This document shows, one piece after another, positions 57,130 through 64,000 of a stretch of 64,000 bases of DNA. How positions within the stretch are numbered: position 1 is the first letter of the stretch; each line of letters opens with the position of its first letter. The stretch comes from Schistocephalus solidus. Taxonomy: Eukaryota > Platyhelminthes > Cestoda > Diphyllobothriidea > Diphyllobothriidae. Where the stretch lies: NCBI GenBank assembly GCA_017591395.1, contig WEDG01005348.1:124001-188000 (forward strand). Direction: 5' to 3'. Below the pieces are notes generated by a model. That model had not been told where the DNA came from and made no database searches. It saw nothing but the letters and a program-made list of their open reading frames with translations. Position numbers and translations under genes: made by a program.

Positions 57130-59740
57130 AATTAATCTGGCTAACTCAACCCCTTGTAAGGAATGTTAAGGTCCATATTGAATGGATTTCAACTTTACAA
57201 ATAATTCAATGAAAATAAAATTTAAACAGGCTTATCGGCCAAACCAGAGGTAAGATCTCCTAAAGTTGCTAACAGTGAGAAGTCCCATGAAAATTTTAGT
57301 CAGGAGACTACGACCTATAACAAAAACGTAAGACATTAAATTAAGTACCAAGGTTGAGTATTAAGTCAGAGAACGTGCTGCAGGAGGCTGTAACAGCCAA
57401 ACTACGGAAATTCGTAGGTTGCAATCAACAATGTTCATCCCACCAAGATGGGTAATTACGATCTGCGCATGCAGTGAATTAAGGGAATAGAGATTCGCGC
57501 AATGTCTACTTCTCCTTTTCTTTCCTTCTCTACCCTAATAGCGTAGAAAGACATGATTAATAAGATTGGAGACCAAAATACACGCGATTGGCCCAGTCAG
57601 TAAAGTACTGTCTACGCATATCGCAACACGACTATATAGCTGATGTATCGCAGGAAAGTTTATCCCAAATTCTGAACTGAGTTTTCGGTTAGATAAGAGT
57701 ATATAGTTACAATATTGCTTAGCATGCAACATGTGGATATTTCTGTCATGATATGATTTCGGCTTTAAATAAGCTTCCCCTCGGCTGCCTGTAAAACCAC
57801 ATGTAGTAAACAGGACTACGTAAGTAGTATGAATTTTCCATTCATTTCCGATGCCCTTATAAACTCAAATATATTTTACAGAAAACATGCACTCAAATAT
57901 CCTTTTTATACTCACCTTGTAGCAAATCACATCTTCAAAGTGCATGCTTAAAGAAAAGTTTTTTTAAAAAAGAAAACTTTTTAAAAACTTTTTTCCATTT
58001 CCGAATAATTTTGTATTCGATCCGCGGGTATACTACAGCTTAGGGTTCCCAAACCGCATTCTTCATACTTTCTGTGTAGGTAAAATCATATATTCTTCTA
58101 CGTTTTGAAAATATTACGTACGGGACTCAGAAAATTTTGCAATGGATGTGGACCATATTGTACACTTTATAAGCGGCATTAATAAACGGACAGAGAGGAT
58201 GCTGGATAAATAAACAAATAAGTAGGATAAATAATATTTTTGCGGGTTTTTTATAACATTTATTTGAATTTTTAAGGGCATCGAAAAGCATTGGGCAAAA
58301 TTCCTACTACCTAAGGAGTTGTTTTTACTGATTGTGGTTTTCGCAGGAATCCGGAAGGAAATTTATTCATAAGCTGACATCCTGACGTGACGGAAATATC
58401 TTAGGGTTATGCTGCACGATAATGAATATCATAAATACACCTAATTAATCTTGTCTAACCAAAAACAAATTTCCGAATTTTGATTAACATTTCATGAGTT
58501 AGGCAACTTACTGCACACATATCCATGATTCAACCAAACCTTTCACAAAAACTTGGTCTAGAGAGGGGGCACGACGGCTGCACACCGGATTTCCTCCCCG
58601 GTCGAAGCGGCTCTATGGGTACGGTCACTGAGCTCGACACAGCAGTGCGGCATCAAGTGAAGCAAAAATGAAATGGATAACTTTCAATTTGACATTCGGT
58701 AGCTGTAAACCCACCAGTGACTGTTGGAAAGCCAGCATTATAGTCCCTACTTATACTGAGGGCTCGATGCGCTTATACATGGACGTAGGAGTAACGTACC
58801 GATAGCATCATGGACTATGACCTAAAAGGCGCGGCAACACGCCTGGAAATAGGGAATGTCCCTTAACTAATGCATACATAAAAGATGCATGCTTTTGATT
58901 TTCGGCAGAAACCAATCCAACTTTGAACTCCACCCGAGTCTCCCGCAGGCAAATAAAGTACGAATTTAACTGTCAACATAAGACAGTGAAGTGTTCACCT
59001 GCGTGGGGAAACACTATTTTGCGTCGGAGCGCAAACCAAACGTCCCCTAGTCCTCCACAGACAGCACGTCCAACCAGTATACTACTTAAAAGAGGGGAAA
59101 GCGTCCAGGACACAAAGTGGTGAACAAAAGACTAAAACGAGGTTTTTGATAAAAATTTGGCATCTATAGAGCTGACGGACGCTGAGATAAGTTTCAAGGA
59201 GCAGGGGCAGCCAAAATTCGGCTTTCTTTAAGTTTATACTTAAGGGGTTGTTGACAGGGGGTATCGTCGAAGATTGACATAAACGAATTCAAGGCTGTTT
59301 GGGACTTATTTCGCCTTAAGTCGGTCAATCACAATTCAGATCACAATCTAGAACCAGAGATGATAGCTCGATCGTTGTGGGCGACTAATTTCACAACTGC
59401 TTCATGAGATAGGCACAGTTGTTCGCGAATCTGTTTATCGTGAAGAATAAAGGTGTCCACTTCACCCTTTTCTTCGCACACCCGCTGTTGTCCGATAGCA
59501 AGACAAAGCCAAGACAACCGGAGGTGGGCATGAGATTGATGCCAGGCAAATCTAAGATTGTCTACGTACACCACACACAACCTTTTTCCCACCTCGACAC
59601 ATGCTATGCCATATTCGGGAGTTAAAAGTTACATATATCAGTAGGTTAGATCATATAGATCATACTAAGGAGTTGGCCCCCTACACGGGCCGCGTGGTAG
59701 ATGCGCTGGATCGACGCGGGAGACAAATCAGGGTGCGGAA
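57130..59740. other. gene-empty stretch
   Basis: No supported exon or repeat. A minus-strand donor-like CTACAAG/GTGAGT near 57913 follows ATGCACTTTGAAGATG, but its phase does not match the exon at 55543-55621. Confidence 0.4.
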
Positions 59741-59744
59741 GGCG

Positions 59745-60060
59745 TTATTATTGGGATGAGGTCCAATAACCAATGCCAAGCATGGGGGTCATGCCGAACA
59801 TTGGCACGCGTAGGGTCAAACTCATGACGCACCCCGCTCTCTCACTCCGTGGGATATGCAGCATTTGCGCCCGACCCCGTCTTCGGTCTTCTTGAAAATG
59901 TATTGACCCCAGGCACAGGCGGGTAAGGGAAGACAGGGCGCTGAAGATGCAGTACAAGTCTGCTAGCACTTAAAACTAATTTGCACACAAGTCACCGTCC
60001 CCTGCACCACCCTTCTGTGGAGCATATGGTGGACATCGTACGACTACGAAAGTCGAACTA
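59745..60060 (+). repeat. dispersed repeat family R1, copy f
   Basis: The core CCCGTCTTCGGTCTTCTTG is at about 59875-59893. GGGTAAGGGAAGACAGG, AAACTAATTTGCACACAAGT and GTGGAGCATATGGTGGACAT follow in the family order. The 73-codon minus frame is repeat-derived. Confidence 0.65.
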
Positions 60061-60585
60061 ACTAAAAAATTATTGCAACCTGACCTAGTTATTAGTAAGG
60101 TCAAATTATTCATACAGTGAAAACCTTTCGAACCGTGAGTTAGCGCGTATTTATAGGTTCAAGCAAGTTATAATGATAAGAGTAGGGAATGTACTGGTTT
60201 TCCATGACAATGGACCCCCTTGTATCGCCTTCATTATTTCTTCCCACTCTTACGTATTCGGGCCACCTGTCAGTCGACTGCGGATGGGATAAAGTGAAAG
60301 TTCGAACGGAAAATGTGTTTCCGTCTATGGTGTGCAACACACATTGGCGTGGGCGCATCCGGTAAACGCGTGTCATTAGTCAATGTAGCTCCTGTATTGG
60401 AAAATTGCACCTGCAGCGCAGAATAACCCAAAACATGAACATGTACAAAAACATATAGAGCATAGATGGCCCAATGAAGGTTTGGAAGCCGAAACATAAA
60501 TTGACTCAAGGAAAAATAACTACTTTTAATGGACGAAATCGGTAAGAAAGGAAGCGACAGAAAACAAGATGCAGCTAGATGCAAG

Positions 60586-61764
60586 TCAGAGGATAATCCT
60601 TATATTTTCAGGGATCATAGCATCCTGAATATCCTCTTCTGTTTCCTGTAGGCCATCAACCTGAATAAGCTGATATGATCTGTTCTTAAATTTACTGGCG
60701 TCCATTCGCATAGCTCCCATAACTTGACTCCAGGTTGTGGACGAGGCGCTCTCTGAAAGAATCGAAATTGATTGGTCTGGTCGTATTCGCTCATCGACAA
60801 GCACCTGGGTTAGGCAGCGCATTGCCGCTGGGGAAGCAGACGGATCGAGTAACATAAGAGCAATAGGTTCGTCAGAACTGTCTACTTCAACACCAACTAC
60901 AACTAGGCTGTGACCTTCATACTGAAGATATACTGGTAAAGTTTGGACTGCAGGAGTATTGGATGATCCAGGGGTTATCTCTGTTAATTTGAAGTATTGT
61001 AAAAGGTGTTTCAGAAGATTTCTGTGATACCCACCCGTTTGGTGCGACTCTGGACAGTCCACAATGCAGCATTTCACACCGAGATAACCTAGAAGGGCAG
61101 CTACGTCTGTCGCGCCCAGCCATACGGTGCTATCACACAGGCTACTTCGCGACAATTCCGAAGAGCTGCTAGATGTGGCCTGAGCTTGCGTATTCATAGA
61201 AGACAAGACGTCTGCTATCTGACAGTGGCCAATGGGATCAAAGCCACTTTGCCATGCTGATTCCAACAGGGTCTGTAACTTCCAGATCGAAGGCATTGCT
61301 GATATGGGACCAAAAAGACGTTCTCGATAAACAGGCAAACGGAACAAGGCAGAAAGAACCGTTTGAATATTCCGATATGAACAAGCAAAAGTGCGCTCCC
61401 ATGGTTCAGATGCGAAGTGGTCACAATCAACGGACGCAAAGTACCAACGTCCGCATAATAAACTTTTCTCATAAAAACTTTTAATTGTGTTCAGTATGCC
61501 ATCAGTTTTCGTTGCACAAGAGTCTATTCCAAGCCTCATTGCTTCAACCAACTGACGTTTTCTTTCGTGGTATTCGATAACAGAGAATCTACCTTTGGCA
61601 AAATATTTTTCAAGCCATGTCTGAGCGAGGGCTCGTGCTGAATACGTTAACGGGGCCTTATGCTTAGCCACCATAAAAAGAGAAAAGCAAATTCGCCTGT
61701 GTTGATGGTCAACAGTGACTTTAAACAAAACTACATCACATCGCACCAAAAACCAACGGCACAA
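60586..61764 (-). CDS. ZUP1: ZUP1 (ZUFSP) deubiquitinase, C78 peptidase domain
   Basis: ZUP1 is a cysteine peptidase that cleaves long K63-linked ubiquitin chains and acts in genome maintenance in the nucleus. Numbering from the first in-frame codon of the open frame (TTG 61764), the match begins near residue 41 and runs to the stop. The linker helix has YFAKGRFSVIEYHERKRQLV (54-73). The catalytic Cys is 128 in FACSYRN. VWLGATDVAALLGYLGVKC is at 214-232. The catalytic His is 285 in LQYEGHS and the Asp 307 in LLDPS. All three catalytic residues are present. The usual WGCGYRN is changed to FACSYRN. The N-terminal zinc fingers of the family are not in this frame. Either upstream exons carry them or the protein is shorter. 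ATG 61674 gives 362 residues and a start upstream of all conserved sequence, but splicing into the frame is just as possible. Confidence 0.9.
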   Translation of the reverse strand: MCRWFLVRCDVVLFKVTVDHQHRRICFSLFMVAKHKAPLTYSARALAQTWLEKYFAKGRFSVIEYHERKRQLVEAMRLGIDSCATKTDGILNTIKSFYEKSLLCGRWYFASVDCDHFASEPWERTFACSYRNIQTVLSALFRLPVYRERLFGPISAMPSIWKLQTLLESAWQSGFDPIGHCQIADVLSSMNTQAQATSSSSSELSRSSLCDSTVWLGATDVAALLGYLGVKCCIVDCPESHQTGGYHRNLLKHLLQYFKLTEITPGSSNTPAVQTLPVYLQYEGHSLVVVGVEVDSSDEPIALMLLDPSASPAAMRCLTQVLVDERIRPDQSISILSESASSTTWSQVMGAMRMDASKFKNRSYQLIQVDGLQETEEDIQDAMIPENIRIIL

Positions 61765-61769
61765 CCGTT

Positions 61770-63055
61770 CACAAAGCCGCGTCAGTATGATAGTTCAAGT
61801 CAGTTTAACATTATTACCGGTTCAGATCAGGGTAGCTTATCAGGGTCCATAGGCACGGACCTCAAGTTGATATGGATATTTGGGCTGAACTCCATTAGCA
61901 ACTGTGGTAAAACCCATATAAGCTTCATTAAACTGCTACAGGCAGCTAGAACTATACATTTTGAGGTTAAGCGATACACCATACTGGCAACAGAGGTACA
62001 AGCTAAAAGTCCAGACACGTGTTTTTCGCTGACATGCTACCGCTGTATGGTCCCCACTGCGAGGGATTCGGCTCATTAAATGGGTCTCCAAAATTTTTCT
62101 GTGTGTTTTCTGGTAGATACTCCAGATTTGAAATAGTCTCTAGACCCTAAAATATACTGATTTGTTCTGAGTGTCCGATTAATTTCTGAGATTAAAAAAA
62201 AGAATAAGAAACTGCAGATCACTGTATAGTGGTGTCTATTTGTTTTCATTTAGTGAATATAAAATGAATACTAGAGTTTTCATCTTAAAAGTAGGAAGAG
62301 GTATTTAAGCGAAACGTCAGGACTGGGAATGCATTTCTCGCTTGAACAGATGTTCGCGGTGACATTAAGCTTTGTGAAAATGGTGTGAGTGGTGTGTCCT
62401 TGTGTTACAGCTGCAAAAACGTTGTTCACCTCTCCGGTGGTTGTCTTCACCTCCACTTTTCACATCGTACGGTAGTGAGTACCATTTGGATTTCCTGCAA
62501 GGGCAACATAGGTTGATTGCTGCCCGGTCACAGTATAAATCGTCACCTTCCCAGTTTAAAGTGCATGTCATGTAAGCAATAAGGGGTTCTCGGGTTTACA
62601 TAACTTCTATTGGACTACTTACTTGTTGGAGGCTTGGTAACTAACTTTATTTAATATTTAGAATTTATATTTGGTTAGCACTGGCAAGGCACTGTCTTAC
62701 TCAGAAAGTAAAGTATATAAGGCAAAAGGTGTGGTAGTGAATCTGAATACAGACGGCAGAACCGGCAAGTTGATGACAGTTAGGCGATTTGAGAGCACAT
62801 TTATGAGAATATATCTTGGGCAACCGGCAGAAAACTGAAAGACGACGGGTTGCCAGGATCACCACAGTTCGTTTAAATCACTTCATTCAGGAAATTAATC
62901 TTTCGCCATTGAGCTTCCTAGCCATATCCATCAGTGAAAATACAGTCAACTTTTACAACCAAAAAACTGAAAAATGTAAATTTAAGGTCATCGATATGTG
63001 TGAGCCAGACGCAAGTTGTCTCTATTGGCACAATTTTGCATTTAAATGTTTTAGA
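61770..63055. other. no feature supported; upstream region of ZUP1
   Basis: 5' exons of ZUP1 would be expected here or beyond 64000. A minus frame at 62365-62571 is Cys/His-rich but lacks C2H2 spacing. A block near 61935-62030 resembles 21755-21840 (AGATACACTG/GCGATACACC, then CATACTGGCA and CAGA), hinting at another dispersed repeat. Confidence 0.35.
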
Positions 63056-63059
63056 GCTT

Positions 63060-64000
63060 CTTAAAGGACAACCTCCTCAGGGAGTCCCTTCCATGCTCCA
63101 ACGAACCTCTATAAGTAGGAGTCCCGTTGAAAGTCCGTATGGAGCAATTTTCCCTGCAGTTTAAATGGATGAACCCATAGATGTTTTGTCCCAGCTAATT
63201 CGAAGAAGTCTTCAAATTCTAAGGCACACTCATGGCCTTGGACAATCTGGTGAGTTTATATGAGGTCACCATGCAGTTGACAGTAAGTTATGAGAACGAA
63301 ATCATTTTCAGCCAGCCTGGCTTCCTAGGGCAGTTTACTTAGTTTTTTGATCATCTTTATAGTTCTTTCCTACATTCGGTCCAGTTGTAAATAAACCTTC
63401 TTAAATGATTGACGCAAAGCCTGGATGGCATGCTCCAAGTGAGGTCGAACGAATGTATTGTAGGTTCTTCGAAAGAGTTCTTTATTAAACTGCACAAAAC
63501 CTCGTGTCAGTGCAATTAACACCTGTGTCGTGCCTTTAACTACCAATAGAAACGGTTAAGATCTTTTGAGTGAGGACTTTATTATATCACCATGGTCTTT
63601 CTCTTCCTCATTATTTGAATTTGGCTGTCCATCGAGAAGGTATTTGTAGGAATCATCCTCCTCACTGGTCTTACGACCACGCACTTCCCAATGTTAAAAG
63701 CTAAGAACTGATGAGCGGACCAGCTGCGAAGTCAGTTGAAACTCTGTTGAAGTGCGTATCCGTTTTAGTCAGATGTGCTAGTTCCCCACAGTTTAACATC
63801 GTCAGCAAACACGAAGTCTCCGCAAACTAGGTCATCGACACAGTCGTTGATGTAGACTAGGAAGAATAACGGTCCTAAGACAGAGTCATTGGGGATACCA
63901 CTTAGAACCGGAGTAGGCGTTGCCTTCAAGATATCGATGTAAACGTTTTGCAATTTTCCTGTAGGAAAATCCACGATCGATATCAGCAGGATTCCTGTCA
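63060..64000 (-). mobile_element. non-LTR retrotransposon (LINE) reverse transcriptase, decayed, cut by window end
   Basis: The minus strand from 64000 reads an RT: SGIPNDSVLGPLFFLVYIND (usual motif PQGSVLGP, here PNDS), then the catalytic FADD at 63798-63809 followed by VKLWG. With frame breaks it continues as SEEDDSYKYLLDGQPN (about 63665), EEEKDHGDII (about 63610), FVRPHLEHAIQ (about 63440), KMIKKLSKL and a tail AWKGLPEEVV (about 63080). The last is typical of the C-terminal part of LINE polymerases of the Jockey/CR1 type in flatworms. Stops and shifts make it inactive. The endonuclease half lies outside the window. Confidence 0.85.

Noticed and set aside
57900..57950. First exon of the basic protein gene (MHFEDVICYK before GTGAGT)
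   Set aside because: It ends in phase 0, whereas the exon at 55543-55621 needs two bases from the preceding exon.
62365..62571. Cys/His-rich minus frame as the ZUP1 zinc-finger exon
   Set aside because: The Cys and His spacing does not fit C2H2 fingers, and no suitable donor links it to the peptidase exon.
1..64000. CRISPR arrays, operons, riboswitches or other prokaryotic systems
   Set aside because: No regularly spaced short direct repeats with unique spacers, no gene clusters with ribosome-binding sites, and clear spliceosomal exon structure.

Overview
The window looks like a gene-poor, repeat-rich eukaryotic (metazoan) nuclear genome. Coding exons are isolated, GT/AG splice signals bound them, introns are long, and much of the rest is old retroelement debris. 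The repeat mix is decayed Penelope-like elements (PLEs) with inverted termini, a tRNA-derived SINE, and a non-LTR LINE. Together with the divergent proteins it suggests a flatworm, most likely a tapeworm of the diphyllobothriid kind. That placement is inference from repeat character; no sequence here proves a species.

Layout. 1-5.05 kb holds no supported gene. 6.18-13.14 kb is the 3' part of a minus-strand multi-exon gene: a 2.39-kb internal exon followed by four short exons. Their splice phases chain without a break to a stop codon at 6178; the product is not recognised. 14.5-16.3 kb holds two PLE copies in a row, largely duplicates of each other. 19.4-19.96 kb may hold exons of another minus-strand gene. 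28.1-28.7 kb is a long inverted repeat, followed by a possible coding ORF. 30.45-33.01 kb is a 2.55-kb imperfect CTG/CAG tract. 36.6-36.8 kb is a small element with terminal inverted repeats. 37.4-39.25 kb is a cluster of SINE copies in direct and inverted orientation. 42.2-45.4 kb holds PLE remnants, one with SINEs inserted. 47.6-48.6 kb has copies of another dispersed repeat, also found at 5, 20, 34 and 60 kb. 51.3-52.2 kb is a PLE of a second family.

From 55.2 to 57.1 kb, the last two exons of a small, highly basic protein (probably a TAP26/Fyv7-like rRNA-processing factor) sit next to a PLE with inverted termini. The clearest gene is at 60.6-61.76 kb on the minus strand: the C78 peptidase domain of ZUP1 (ZUFSP), a deubiquitinase specific for long K63-linked ubiquitin chains. 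The window ends in a broken LINE reverse transcriptase.

The genes do not form a pathway or operon. The supported ones lie on the minus strand but are separate transcription units. I found no prokaryotic-type system, no CRISPR array and no functional rRNA or tRNA gene. The most unusual items are the long CTG/CAG tract, the inverted-terminus PLEs, and the spliced minus-strand gene that simple ORF calling misses.
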